From Pandoraea thiooxydans (GTDB lineage: Bacteria > Pseudomonadota > Gammaproteobacteria > Burkholderiales > Burkholderiaceae), in NCBI RefSeq assembly GCF_001931675.1, contig NZ_CP014839.1:744001-808000 (forward strand): 64,000 nucleotides of DNA. The letters run 5' to 3'. This document shows positions 51,734-60,818 of the stretch, in pieces (position 1 is the first letter of the stretch; each line of letters begins with the position of its first letter). The notes under the pieces were generated by a model. It was given only the letters and a program-made list of their open reading frames with translations. It made no database searches and was not told where the DNA came from. A program made the position numbers and the translations under genes.

Positions 51734-53407
51734 CTAGCCGGTGACCGCGCCTCGGTCGGCGGGCAGGGCCAGGGCGGCGAACTTGGCCAGCACGCCGCGC
51801 GTGTAGCGCGGTGCCGGCTGCCGCCAGGCGGCTTTGCGGCGCGCGAACTCGTCGTCGGAAATGTTCAATTGCAGCAGCAGCCTGTGTGCGTCGATGGTGA
51901 TCGAGTCGCCCTCCTGCACCAGTGCGATGCCGCCTCCGACGAACGCCTCGGGTGCGACGTGCCCGACCACCATCCCCCAGGTCCCACCGGAGAAGCGGCC
52001 GTCGGTGATCAGGCCGACCGATTCGCCGAGCCCCTTGCCGATGATCGCCGAGGTCGGCGCGAGCATCTCCGGCATGCCAGGGCCGCCCTTGGGACCCAGG
52101 TAGCGCAGCACCATCACGTCCCCCGGTTTGATTTTGTCGGCGAGAATCGCCGCGAGCGCGCTTTGTTCGTCGTCGAATACGCGCGCCGGGCCGGTGATCA
52201 CCGGATTCTTCAGGCCGGTGATTTTCGCCACGGCGCCGTCGGGGGCCAGATTACCCTTGAGGATCGCCAGATGGCCCTGGTCGTACAGCGCCTTTTCAAT
52301 CGGGAAAATGACTTGCTGGTCGGCGCGCGGTGCGTGGGGCACGTCCGTCAGTTCCTCGGCGAGCGTGCGTCCGGTAATCGTCAGGCAATCGCCGTGCAGC
52401 AGGCCCGCATCGAGCAGAATCTTCAATACTTGCGGAATGCCGCCAGCCGCGTGCAGGTCGGTGGCGACGTACTGGCCCGACGGCTTGAGATTGCAGATGA
52501 CCGGCACGCGCTGGCGCACACGCTCGAAGTCGTCGATGCTCCATTCGATTTCGGCGGCATGAGCGATGGCCAGGTAATGCAGTACCGCGTTGGTCGAACC
52601 GCCCGTGGCCATGATCAACGCCACGGCGTTTTCGATCGATTTGCGCGTGATGATGTCGCGCGGCTTGATGTCTTTCTTGACGGCCTCGATCAGCACACGC
52701 GCCGACTCGGCGGCCGAGTCGACTTTTTCCTGATCGGGGTTGGCCATGGTCGACGAGTACATCAGCGACATGCCCAGCGCCTCGAACGATGAACTCATGG
52801 TGTTGGCGGTGTACATGCCGCCGCACGAGCCGGTACTCGGGCAGGCATTGCGCTCGATGCCGTCGAAATCTTCCTGGCTCATGCGCCCGGCAGTGAACTC
52901 GCCGACCGCCTCGAACGCCGACACGATAGTCAGGTCCTTGCCCTTCCATTTGCCCGGCTTGATGGTGCCGCCATAAACGAAAATGCCCGGCACATTCATG
53001 CGCGCGAGCGAGATCATCGCACCCGGCATGTTCTTGTCGCACCCGCCGATGACCACCACCCCGTCCATCCATTGGCCCTGCACGGCGGTTTCGATACAGT
53101 CGGCGATCACCTCGCGCGAGACCAGCGAATACTTCATGCCCTCGGTGCCCATCGCCATGCCGTCGGAAATGGTCGGCGTGCCGAAAGTCTGCGGGTTGGC
53201 GCGGTTGGCCTTGATCGCCTCCACGGCCGCGTCGGCCAGACGCTGCAGTCCGGCGTTGCAGGGCGTGATGGTCGAATGACCGTTGGCCACGCCGATCATT
53301 GGATTGTCGAAGTCTTCCTTCTCGTAGCCGATCGCGTAGTACATCGAGCGATTCGGCGAACGCGCAACGCCTTGCGTGACGTTTTTCGAGCGGCGGTTGT
53401 AGGGCAT
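51734..53407 (-). CDS. ilvD: dihydroxy-acid dehydratase
   Basis: Dehydrates dihydroxyisovalerate and dihydroxymethylvalerate in valine/isoleucine synthesis. The 557-residue protein has the cluster and active-site cysteines in [13 protein letters not shown] and [18 protein letters not shown], plus [18 protein letters not shown] near the C-terminus. The ATG at 53405-53407 follows an AGGAGACG ribosome site. A LysR gene is divergent with an AT-rich dyad between them, so LysR control of ilvD is possible. Confidence 0.95.
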   Translation of the reverse strand: MPYNRRSKNVTQGVARSPNRSMYYAIGYEKEDFDNPMIGVANGHSTITPCNAGLQRLADAAVEAIKANRANPQTFGTPTISDGMAMGTEGMKYSLVSREVIADCIETAVQGQWMDGVVVIGGCDKNMPGAMISLARMNVPGIFVYGGTIKPGKWKGKDLTIVSAFEAVGEFTAGRMSQEDFDGIERNACPSTGSCGGMYTANTMSSSFEALGMSLMYSSTMANPDQEKVDSAAESARVLIEAVKKDIKPRDIITRKSIENAVALIMATGGSTNAVLHYLAIAHAAEIEWSIDDFERVRQRVPVICNLKPSGQYVATDLHAAGGIPQVLKILLDAGLLHGDCLTITGRTLAEELTDVPHAPRADQQVIFPIEKALYDQGHLAILKGNLAPDGAVAKITGLKNPVITGPARVFDDEQSALAAILADKIKPGDVMVLRYLGPKGGPGMPEMLAPTSAIIGKGLGESVGLITDGRFSGGTWGMVVGHVAPEAFVGGGIALVQEGDSITIDAHRLLLQLNISDDEFARRKAAWRQPAPRYTRGVLAKFAALALPADRGAVTG

Positions 53408-53495
53408 GGACGTCTCCTGGGGAACGGGGGCCGGCGTCTTGCTGCGCCTGCCCGCTAGGGGCAATTGCAAAAGATTGAGCTTTCCTTTTGTTAAT

Positions 53496-53514
53496 GTCAA
53501 ATATATTATTTGAC
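53496..53514. promoter_or_regulatory. perfect dyad between ilvD and the divergent LysR gene
   Basis: GTCAAATA (53496-53503), TAT, TATTTGAC (53507-53514) form a perfect 8-3-8 inverted repeat in an AT-rich stretch, 24 bases before the LysR ATG and 88 bases from the ilvD start. Position and symmetry fit a LysR-type autoregulatory site. Confidence 0.6.
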
Positions 53515-53538
53515 TCAAATTAGGTCGGAAAAAGTATT

Positions 53539-54504
53539 ATGGATTTGCGTCAACTTCGTTATTTCGTGGCGGTGGCCGAGGAGCGTCATTTCGGCCGCGC
53601 CGCGCAGCGGCTGGCAATGACCCAGCCGCCGCTTTCCCAGCAAATACGCGCATTGGAAGACGACCTGGGGGCGCCGCTGTTCGTGCGTACCAAGCGCTCG
53701 GTGGAGTTGACGGCGGTCGGCCGCGAGCTGCTGCCGGAGGTGCGGCGCGTGCTGGCCGACGCCGATGGCCTGCGCGGCCTGGCGCAAGGCCTGGCGCATG
53801 GCGAGGTCGGCACGCTTTCGCTCGGCTTTGTGTCGAGCGCGGATTACGGTATCTTGCCGCCGTTGCTGCGGCGTTTTGGCGAACGGTTTCCGCGCGTGCG
53901 CCTGACGCTGACCGAGGCGACCAGCGACGTGCAGATCGAGCAGCTGATGGCCGGCCGGCTCGATGCCGGTTTGTTCATTCCGCCGGTGCCGCCGCGCTTC
54001 GCGCACGAACTGGCTTATCTGCCGATCGAGCGCGAGCCGCTGATGCTGGCGATGCCGGCCGACATGCCGGCGCGCTACCAGCCGGACGGCGGGGGGGACG
54101 AAAACTGCCCGGTCAGCCTGCGCGCGGTGATGCGCGAACCGCTGATCATTTTCCCGCGCCGGGTCGCGCCGGCGTTTTACGACATCATCATGGGCTGTTA
54201 TAGTTCGTGCGGCCTGACGCCGCACATCGGCCAGGAAGCGATCCAGATGCAGACTATCGTCAGCCTGGTGTCGGCTGGCATGGGTGTGGCGCTGGTGCCG
54301 CGCTCGCTTTGCCACCTCAGGCGCACTGGGGTGGTCTACCGTCCCCTGCAGGAAGGCGGCGCGACCATCGAGACCGGCCTGCTTTGGCGCACGGCAGAAG
54401 TCACGCCGGTGTTGAGCGGTTTTTTGGAGACGGTGCGCGATCTGGCGCAACCATCCGCGCCGGAAGCGGTCCGTACCCGGGTACCCCGTCAGCCTGCCGC
54501 ATGA
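53539..54504 (+). CDS. LysR-family transcriptional regulator
   Basis: A 321-residue LysR regulator. MDLRQLRYFVAVAEERHFGRAAQRLAMTQPPLSQQIRALEDDLGAPLFVRTKRSVELTAVGRELL is the DNA-binding domain; the effector lobe begins TLSLGFVSSADYGILPPLLRRFG. It is divergent from ilvD with an 8-3-8 dyad just upstream, so autoregulation and possibly ilvD control are likely. lgt follows 42 bases after its stop on the same strand. Confidence 0.92.
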   Translation: MDLRQLRYFVAVAEERHFGRAAQRLAMTQPPLSQQIRALEDDLGAPLFVRTKRSVELTAVGRELLPEVRRVLADADGLRGLAQGLAHGEVGTLSLGFVSSADYGILPPLLRRFGERFPRVRLTLTEATSDVQIEQLMAGRLDAGLFIPPVPPRFAHELAYLPIEREPLMLAMPADMPARYQPDGGGDENCPVSLRAVMREPLIIFPRRVAPAFYDIIMGCYSSCGLTPHIGQEAIQMQTIVSLVSAGMGVALVPRSLCHLRRTGVVYRPLQEGGATIETGLLWRTAEVTPVLSGFLETVRDLAQPSAPEAVRTRVPRQPAA

Positions 54505-54546
54505 GCGGGCGGTGGCCCCCTTTAATCAACTGACCCCCTAGAACCC

Positions 54547-55440
54547 ATGCTGATTCATCCGAACATCGATCCAGTCGCCATTCACCTCGGGCCGCTGTCC
54601 ATTCGCTGGTATGGCCTGATGTACCTGACCGGTTTCATTCTGTTTCTGTTGGTAGGCCGCATCCGCACGCGTCAGCCGCACATCGCCGCGCAAGGGTGGA
54701 AGGCCCAGGATCTCGACGACATGCTGTTTTATGGCGTATTGGGCGTGATTCTGGGGGGGCGGCTGGGTTATGTGCTGTTCTACAAGCCCGATTTCTACTT
54801 CGCCCATCCGCTGGAAATCTTCAAGGTCTGGGAAGGCGGCATGTCGTTCCATGGCGGTTTTCTCGGCGTGCTGGTGGCGATGTTCGTCTACACACGGCGG
54901 GTCGGACAGACGCTGATGCGCGGGACCGACCTGATCGCGCCGATGGTGCCGCTCGGACTCGGCGCCGGTCGCCTCGGCAATTTCATCAATGGCGAGTTGT
55001 GGGGCCGCGTGACCAGTCCCGATGCACCGTGGGCGATGATTTTCCCGGGAGCGGCCGGCGAGGATCGCGCCTGGCTGCTGGCACATCCGCAATTGGCCAT
55101 CACACAGGGTTTGCAGGCGATCTACGAGAAGTATCACGGCCTGCCCAGGCACCCGTCCGAGCTCTATGAATTCGCGCTCGAGGGCGTGGCGCTGTTCGTG
55201 ATCATGTGGCTCTTCTCGCGCAAGCCGCGCCCGGTCGGCGCGGTCTCGGCGATGTTCCTGATCGGTTACGGCGTGTTCCGCTTTCTGGTGGAATTCACGC
55301 GGCAACCCGACAATTTCCTCGGTTTGCTCGCCTTGGGCTTCTCGATGGGACAGTGGCTATCCTTGCCGATGATCGTGATCGGCTTGCTGATGCTTATTTA
55401 CGTTTATCGCAAGCAGGCCACCAAGAAGTCCGTGGCGTGA
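54547..55440 (+). CDS. lgt: prolipoprotein diacylglyceryl transferase
   Basis: Moves diacylglycerol from phosphatidylglycerol to the lipobox Cys of prelipoproteins in the inner membrane. The 297-residue, seven-helix protein has [19 protein letters not shown], the conserved [10 protein letters not shown] (active-site His) and the signature [17 protein letters not shown] at 54547. The end of the convergent GntR gene is 20 bases away. Confidence 0.96.
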   Translation: MLIHPNIDPVAIHLGPLSIRWYGLMYLTGFILFLLVGRIRTRQPHIAAQGWKAQDLDDMLFYGVLGVILGGRLGYVLFYKPDFYFAHPLEIFKVWEGGMSFHGGFLGVLVAMFVYTRRVGQTLMRGTDLIAPMVPLGLGAGRLGNFINGELWGRVTSPDAPWAMIFPGAAGEDRAWLLAHPQLAITQGLQAIYEKYHGLPRHPSELYEFALEGVALFVIMWLFSRKPRPVGAVSAMFLIGYGVFRFLVEFTRQPDNFLGLLALGFSMGQWLSLPMIVIGLLMLIYVYRKQATKKSVA

Positions 55441-55460
55441 TCGCCAGCGCGGCGCCCGCC

Positions 55461-56162
55461 TCATGGCTGGGCGTCGCGCTGGCCCATCAGTTGTTCGACG
55501 ATCCCGCGAATCTGCGCGGCCGCGGTGGCAATATGGTGCTCCAGTACTGCCGCTGCGCGCCCGACGTCACGTTGCTCGCATATTTCGATCATCTCCATGT
55601 GTTCCGCATGCGCTTGCGCGCGAATTGGCGCGTTGACTATCTGGAAGCGGAAATAGCGGTCAGTACGGTCATGCAGGCGCTTGAGCATGGCCAATGTCAT
55701 TTCCCTCTGTGCCGGCCGGTAAAGCGTCTCATGCAGCGCCCAGTTCAGGCGTCCCCAGTCGGCTTCGTGGGCATTGTCCATTTGCGTGACCAGGGCGCGT
55801 GCGGCAGCCAGACTTTGCGCGTCGATTTTGCGCACCGCCTCCTCGAATAGCCACGGTTCCAACCGGCGGCGAATCTCAAAAGCCTCGTTCAACTCGTCCA
55901 CCGACAACGCGCACACGAACGCACCGCGGTGCGGCAACACGTCGACCATCCCCTCGGCTTCGAGCAGCCGGATCGCCTCGCGCACTGGAATGCGGCTGAC
56001 CCCCAATGCTTCGCCGATCGCCTCCTGGCGTAACGCCTCGCCCGGAGCGAGATGACCCGAAAGAATTTGCTGGCGCAGCGCGTCGACCACCTGCGCCGTG
56101 GTCGTCTGGCGTTGCAGCTTGGGCATGGCCGCCGGTGCCGCTCGCTTTGCTACTTTGGGCAT
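55461..56162 (-). CDS. GntR/FadR-type (FCD) regulator of the uptake-catabolism cluster
   Basis: A 233-residue regulator. The winged helix is VVDALRQQILSGHLAPGEALRQEAIGEALGVSRIPVREAIRLLEAEGMVDVLPHRGAFV. The all-helical FCD domain has metal-site residues seen as Asp/His in DNAHEADWGRLNWALHETLY and further His in IRAQAHAEHMEMI and VLEHHIATA. FCD regulators sense organic acids or amino acids and usually repress. It is divergent from the ABC/imino-acid operon; a 12-bp palindrome lies 60 bases upstream of its ATG. Confidence 0.92.
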   Translation of the reverse strand: MPKVAKRAAPAAMPKLQRQTTTAQVVDALRQQILSGHLAPGEALRQEAIGEALGVSRIPVREAIRLLEAEGMVDVLPHRGAFVCALSVDELNEAFEIRRRLEPWLFEEAVRKIDAQSLAAARALVTQMDNAHEADWGRLNWALHETLYRPAQREMTLAMLKRLHDRTDRYFRFQIVNAPIRAQAHAEHMEMIEICEQRDVGRAAAVLEHHIATAAAQIRGIVEQLMGQRDAQP

Positions 56163-56221
56163 AAGAATTTTTTCCAATTGACAGGGTTCGGTGAAGCCAT
56201 TAATCTAAGTTTATCCATTAT

Positions 56222-56233
56222 ATTGGATCCAAT
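56222..56233. promoter_or_regulatory. 12-bp palindrome, probable GntR operator
   Basis: ATTGGATCCAAT is a perfect palindrome in an AT-rich stretch between the GntR gene (start 56162) and the divergent ABC binding-protein gene (start 56366). FCD-type GntR proteins commonly bind short palindromes of this size and form, so it is the likely site for control of both directions. Confidence 0.6.
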
Positions 56234-56365
56234 GTAACATTCCTAGTCAAAATGCGCTCCAATCCTGTGCTGCTGCCGTTCCCGCGCGTGTTTGGCTGAA
56301 TCTGTGATGACCGGTGCGGTAGGCCGGGCAGCGCAATGCCGCTGCATCAACTTCAAGGAGTCGCA

Positions 56366-57586
56366 ATGGACCGTCGTAAGTTCGTAACTTTGGGTGGCGT
56401 GGCGCTTGCCGCCGGGCAGTGGGGAATGCCGGCTTGGGCCCAGCAGCAGGGAGTTTACCGGATCGGTTCGCTCAACCCGATCACCGGCTCCGGCTCACCA
56501 TACGGCACCGGCATGCTCAAGGCAATCCAGTTTGGCGCCGCGGAGATCAACGACGATGGTGGCGCGGGCGGCATGAAGTTCGAAGTCTATGCCGAGGATT
56601 CGCAGACCAGTCCGCAGGCCGCCGTGCTTGGCGCCAAGAAGTTGATCGGCGTCGACAAGGTCAAGGCGATGCTGGGTGTGTGGAGCTCGGGAGAATCGCT
56701 CGCGGTGATTCCGATCACAAACGAAGCCAATATGATCCTGATGAACACCGCCGGCGCGCCTGCGCTGAGCGTGCCGCCGGCCAATGCCAAGCATCTCAGT
56801 TTCCGCTTTCAGGCAACCAACGAGCGCTTCGGCCGCGCCTTCGCGCAAATCGCCAAGCGCCAAGGCTTCAAGCGCCCGGCTACGATGGCATTCAATAACG
56901 CCTCCGGCATCGGCAACACCGAAGGCTTTCGCAAGGCATGGGAGGCGATGGGCGGCAAGGTGGTTGCCAATGTGGTCTATGAGCCCAACCAACCGACCTA
57001 CCGTTCGGAAGTCGCGCAGATATTGCGTGCCAATCCCGACGTGATCGTTACTGGCTCCTATCTGGCAGACACGACGTTGTTGCTGCGGGCTTGGTACGAA
57101 ACCGGGCAACCGGTGCACTGGATCATTCCGGGTTGGGCCGGCGGCCCCCCGCTGATCAAGGCGCTGGGCCCGAAGGTTACCGACGGCATCATCTCGGTCG
57201 AATCGATCAGCAATGAGGGGGCACCGACCTATAAAAGCTTTGTCGAGCGCTTTTTCAAGAAAACCGGGTTGCATGCGCAGGACAACGTGTACGCGACCAT
57301 GGCCTACGACGAAGTGATCTTGCTGGGACTGGCCGTGCAGGCGGTGGGGCCGAACGCCAGCGGTGAGGCGTTGGCGGCGAAGATCCATGAGATTGGCAAT
57401 TCGGGTGGCACTGAAATCAGCCGCTTCGCCGAAGGCAAGAAGCTGATCGCCGCAGGCAAACGGGTGAGCTACATCGGCGCGTCGAGCCGGTTGGATTTCG
57501 ACAAGTACAACGACGTCACACCCGACTTCTCGGCATCGTTTGCCGAGCACGGGGAGTTCGTGCGCAAGTATATCGTCAAGATCTGA
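56366..57586 (+). CDS. ABC-transporter substrate-binding protein (LivK-like)
   Basis: A 406-residue type I periplasmic binding protein with an N-terminal export signal (MDRRKFVTLGGVALAAGQWG, cleaved near AWA). It lacks a strict twin-arginine motif, though the DRRKF start is Tat-like. Mature part: YRIGSLNPITGSGSPYGTGMLKAIQFGAAEINDDGG, then VWSSGESLAVIPI. The CAAGGAG ribosome site supports the ATG at 56366. First gene of a plus-strand operon with a complete ABC transporter; the catabolic genes that follow suggest a proline- or hydroxyproline-related ligand. Confidence 0.93.
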   Translation: MDRRKFVTLGGVALAAGQWGMPAWAQQQGVYRIGSLNPITGSGSPYGTGMLKAIQFGAAEINDDGGAGGMKFEVYAEDSQTSPQAAVLGAKKLIGVDKVKAMLGVWSSGESLAVIPITNEANMILMNTAGAPALSVPPANAKHLSFRFQATNERFGRAFAQIAKRQGFKRPATMAFNNASGIGNTEGFRKAWEAMGGKVVANVVYEPNQPTYRSEVAQILRANPDVIVTGSYLADTTLLLRAWYETGQPVHWIIPGWAGGPPLIKALGPKVTDGIISVESISNEGAPTYKSFVERFFKKTGLHAQDNVYATMAYDEVILLGLAVQAVGPNASGEALAAKIHEIGNSGGTEISRFAEGKKLIAAGKRVSYIGASSRLDFDKYNDVTPDFSASFAEHGEFVRKYIVKI

Positions 57587-57601
57587 CCCGGAGCGGCGCG
57601 C

Positions 57602-58474
57602 ATGACTTTCGCGGACGTAGTCAACCTGGCGATCAACGGACTGGTCGCAGGGTTGCTGGTGGCGTTGCCGGCGCTGGCCGTGTCGCTGGTCTACGGGCTG
57701 GCACGCTTTCCCAATGCGGCAACCGGTGACGTTGCCACGGCCGGTGCCTTCGCCGGGCTGTTCGCCTACCAGGCGAGTGGTTCGCTGGCGATGGCCGGCA
57801 TCGCCGGCGCAGCGGCCGGTGCGGCAGTGTCGGTGCTGGCGTATCAGTTGGCGTTCAAACCGGTAATTCGGCGCTCGGTGATCACCACGTTACTGACGTC
57901 GATTGGTGTCGGCTTCTTCATCCGCGCGGTGCTGGGTGTGGCGTTCGGACATACCCAGCGGACCTTTGACATGCCGCTGCAGCGTGCGGTGCGCTGGCAT
58001 GGAGTCATGCTGAATCCGACCGATGCCTCGCTGGCTGCCGTGACGCTCGGGGTGCTGGCCGCCGTGTTCCTGCTGCTGTATGCCTCGCCGATGGGCCGCA
58101 TGATGCGAGCGCTGGCCGACGATCCCGACCTGGCGCGTGTCTCGGGCATCCGCACCGAAAGCGCGATGTTGACCATGTGGGCGGTGACGGGCGCCGTGTG
58201 CGGCATCGCCGGCACCATGGTGGGCATGCGCACGGTGGTCTCACCCGACGTCGGCTGGGATACGCTGCTGCCGGCGTTTGCCGCGGCGGTGGTCGGCGGT
58301 CTGGGAAATCCGCTCGGCGCGGTGGTTGGCGCGGTGCTGCTCGGCGTGTTGCAGGAGCTTTCGACGCCGGTGGTCGGCTTCGTCTACAAGATCGCGCTGG
58401 CCTATGTGTTCATGTTGCTGGTGCTGTTGGTCCGTCCGCAGGGGTTATTCAACCGCGTTCAGGGGGTGCGCTGA
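57602..58474 (+). CDS. branched-chain-type ABC permease (LivH-like)
   Basis: A 290-residue permease with about eight helices. It starts TFADVVNLAINGLVAGLLVALPALAVSLVYGLARFPNAATGD, carries AVVGGLGNPLGAVVGAVLLGVLQELSTP (the EAA-like loop of LivH) and ends LLVRPQGLF. Its stop overlaps the ATG of the next permease by one base. Forms the channel with the LivM-like partner. Confidence 0.92.
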   Translation: MTFADVVNLAINGLVAGLLVALPALAVSLVYGLARFPNAATGDVATAGAFAGLFAYQASGSLAMAGIAGAAAGAAVSVLAYQLAFKPVIRRSVITTLLTSIGVGFFIRAVLGVAFGHTQRTFDMPLQRAVRWHGVMLNPTDASLAAVTLGVLAAVFLLLYASPMGRMMRALADDPDLARVSGIRTESAMLTMWAVTGAVCGIAGTMVGMRTVVSPDVGWDTLLPAFAAAVVGGLGNPLGAVVGAVLLGVLQELSTPVVGFVYKIALAYVFMLLVLLVRPQGLFNRVQGVR

Positions 58475-59358
58475 TGCTCGACTATGCATTGACCTTGAGC
58501 GTCGTGATGCTCATCTATGTGCTGCTCGCGCTGGCACTCAATTTGCAATATGGCTTCACGGGACTGATTAATTTCGGTATCGCGGGGTTCTTCGGTGTCG
58601 GTGCCTACACCTCGACGATCCTGACGATGAGGGCTGGTTGGCCGGCGTGGTTATCGTATCCGGCCGCCATGGTAGTGGCCGGGCTGATTGCGTGGCCGCT
58701 TGGCAAAGTCGCGCTGCGCTTGCGTGACGACTACCTGGCAATCGTCACGCTCGGCTTCGCCGAGATCATCCGGTTGGTGCTGGTCCAGGAGCAATGGCTG
58801 ACCAACGGTGTGCAGGGCATCCCGGGCGTACCGCAGCTGTGGCCAAGCTGGAGCACCTGGCAGAGTCAGGTGTTTCTACTGGTCGTGCTGGCCGTGTCCA
58901 ACATCGGCGTCGTGCTGTTCCTGCGCTATTTGACGCAAAGCCCCTACGGGCGGCTGATTCAGGCGATTCGGGACGACGAGGTCGCCGTCACTGCGCTGGG
59001 CAAGGATCCGGCTCGCCTGAAGACCCAGGTGCTGGTCACCGGTGGCGCAGTGGCGGGTCTGGCGGGCGCGTTCTTCGCATCGTACATGACGTACATCGTG
59101 CCGGACCAATTCGTGCCGGTGGTGACGTTTTATGTCTGGATGGCCGTGATCATGGGAGGCGTCGGGCGGCTTTCCGGCTCGGTTGCCGGCGCCGTATTGC
59201 TGGTAGCCTTTCTTGAGGGTTCGCGCTTCCTGCGCGGCGTGCTGCCGGGGATCTCCGCCGAAGCGATGGCCAGTGTGCAGATCGGCGCGGTGGGTCTGGT
59301 ACTGATTCTGTTCATGCGCTGGCGTCCCGAGGGCCTGTTCGGACGGAGGGCGCGTTGA
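58474..59358 (+). CDS. branched-chain-type ABC permease (LivM-like)
   Basis: A 294-residue permease beginning LDYALTLSVVMLIYVLLALALNLQYGFTGLINFGIAGFFGVGAY, with MAVIMGGVGRLSGSVAGAVLLVAFLEGSRF as the cytoplasmic coupling loop and a closing RPEGLFG. The ATG at 58474 overlaps the previous stop by one base; the frame is open further upstream inside the LivH-like gene but without similarity. Partner of the LivH-like protein. Confidence 0.92.
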   Translation: MLDYALTLSVVMLIYVLLALALNLQYGFTGLINFGIAGFFGVGAYTSTILTMRAGWPAWLSYPAAMVVAGLIAWPLGKVALRLRDDYLAIVTLGFAEIIRLVLVQEQWLTNGVQGIPGVPQLWPSWSTWQSQVFLLVVLAVSNIGVVLFLRYLTQSPYGRLIQAIRDDEVAVTALGKDPARLKTQVLVTGGAVAGLAGAFFASYMTYIVPDQFVPVVTFYVWMAVIMGGVGRLSGSVAGAVLLVAFLEGSRFLRGVLPGISAEAMASVQIGAVGLVLILFMRWRPEGLFGRRAR

Positions 59359-60116
59359 TGCAACTTAGCACTCACGGTCTGGTGTTGCGCTATGGCGACT
59401 TCACCGTGCTGGACGACGTTTCGATGGAGGTCAGCGTCGCGGGCCTGCACGGCATGATCGGCCCCAACGGGGCCGGCAAGAGTACGCTGTTCGCGGTGCT
59501 CAGCGGGTTCATCCGTCCCAATGCCGGCCGGATCTCGTTCGCCGGCACCATGCTCGAACATCTGTCGCCCGTCGAGCGAGCGCGCACCGGTGTTGGCCGC
59601 ACGTTTCAGGTGCCGCGCGAATTCAAGCATCTGTCCGTGCGCGAAAACCTCCAGGTCGCCGCACGGCACCAACCCGGCGAGAGCATGCTCAAGCTGCTGT
59701 TCGCGCCGAGCGCCGTGCGCATGGCCGAGCGGGCCATCGCCGAGCGTGTCGAGCGCACGCTCGAGTTTCTGAAGTTGACGAAGGTTGCCGACCAGCATGC
59801 CGGCGGTCTGTCGAGCGGGCAGAAGAAGTTGCTCGAACTGGGCCGCGTGCTGATGACCGAGCCGAAATTCATTTTGCTCGACGAACCCTATGCGGGCGTC
59901 AACCCGGTGCTGATCGACGAGATATCAACGCGCATTCGCGAACTCAACACGCAGGGCATCGGTTTTCTGATCATCGAGCACAACCTCGAGGCGCTCAATC
60001 GTTTGGTCGACGACCTATACGTGATGGATCGCGGCCGGTTGATTGCCCATGGCACGCCGCAGACCGTGCTCAATGAGCCCGCCGTGCGGGCGGCCTATAT
60101 CGGAGGGGCGGCGTGA
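59358..60116 (+). CDS. ABC ATPase (LivG-like)
   Basis: A 252-residue ATPase. Walker A is GPNGAGKST, the signature loop is LSSGQKKLLELGRVLM (SSGQ in place of the usual SGGQ), and Walker B is FILLDEPYAG with IIEHNLE supplying the H-loop. GRTFQVPREFKHLSVRENL is typical of LivG. ATG at 59358, one base overlap with the LivM-like stop. Confidence 0.93.
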   Translation: MQLSTHGLVLRYGDFTVLDDVSMEVSVAGLHGMIGPNGAGKSTLFAVLSGFIRPNAGRISFAGTMLEHLSPVERARTGVGRTFQVPREFKHLSVRENLQVAARHQPGESMLKLLFAPSAVRMAERAIAERVERTLEFLKLTKVADQHAGGLSSGQKKLLELGRVLMTEPKFILLDEPYAGVNPVLIDEISTRIRELNTQGIGFLIIEHNLEALNRLVDDLYVMDRGRLIAHGTPQTVLNEPAVRAAYIGGAA

Positions 60117-60817
60117 ATCCAGTATTTGAAATTGCCGGCGTGGCGGGCGGCTATGACGAGGTCGATATTCTGAAAGGAGTGGATCTGCATGTGCTGCCAG
60201 GCGAAATCGTCACCATCGCCGGCACCAACGGCGCCGGCAAATCGACCATCATCAAGGCGGCCATGGGACTGTTGCCGCACGTGCGCGGCGCGGTGCGATT
60301 CGAGCAGCGCGACATCACGCATGCGCGTGTGCAGGCGCGGCTCGATGCCGGCATCGGCTATGTACCGCAGGTGGCCAACGTGTTCGCGAGCTTGAGCGTG
60401 CACGACAATTTGTTGGTAATGCAGGGCGTACGCGACGCGAAGCGGCGCGCCGAATCGATGTACGAAATGTTTCCAGCGCTGGCCCGTCACCGCAAGCGGC
60501 GTGCTGGCGCACTATCCGGCGGCGAGCGCCAGCAACTCGCCTTCGCGCGTGCGCTGATGCGCGCGCCGCGCATGATGTTGCTCGACGAGCCCACCGCGGC
60601 ACTCTCGCCAGCGCTGGTCGACGAGATCTTCGCCTATGTGGTGAAGCTGCCGGCGGCCGGCACCGCCGTGTTGATGGTCGAGCAGCGTGCGCGCCAGTCG
60701 CTCGCCATCAGCCAGCGCGGCTACATCATCGATCAGGGGAGCGTAGCGATGCAGGGTGACGCCCAGGCGCTCTTGAACGACCCGGCAGCGGCCGACCTTT
60801 TCATCGGGCGCCACTGA
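60113..60817 (+). CDS. ABC ATPase (LivF-like)
   Basis: A 234-residue ATPase with Walker A GTNGAGKST, signature LSGGERQQLAFARALM and Walker B MMLLDEPTAALSP, plus MVEQRARQ as H-loop region (the usual His appears replaced by Gln in MVEQ). GIGYVPQVANVFASLSVHDNL is typical of LivF. GTG start overlapping the LivG-like stop by four bases. Confidence 0.93.
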   Translation: MNPVFEIAGVAGGYDEVDILKGVDLHVLPGEIVTIAGTNGAGKSTIIKAAMGLLPHVRGAVRFEQRDITHARVQARLDAGIGYVPQVANVFASLSVHDNLLVMQGVRDAKRRAESMYEMFPALARHRKRRAGALSGGERQQLAFARALMRAPRMMLLDEPTAALSPALVDEIFAYVVKLPAAGTAVLMVEQRARQSLAISQRGYIIDQGSVAMQGDAQALLNDPAAADLFIGRH

Positions 60818-60818
60818 C

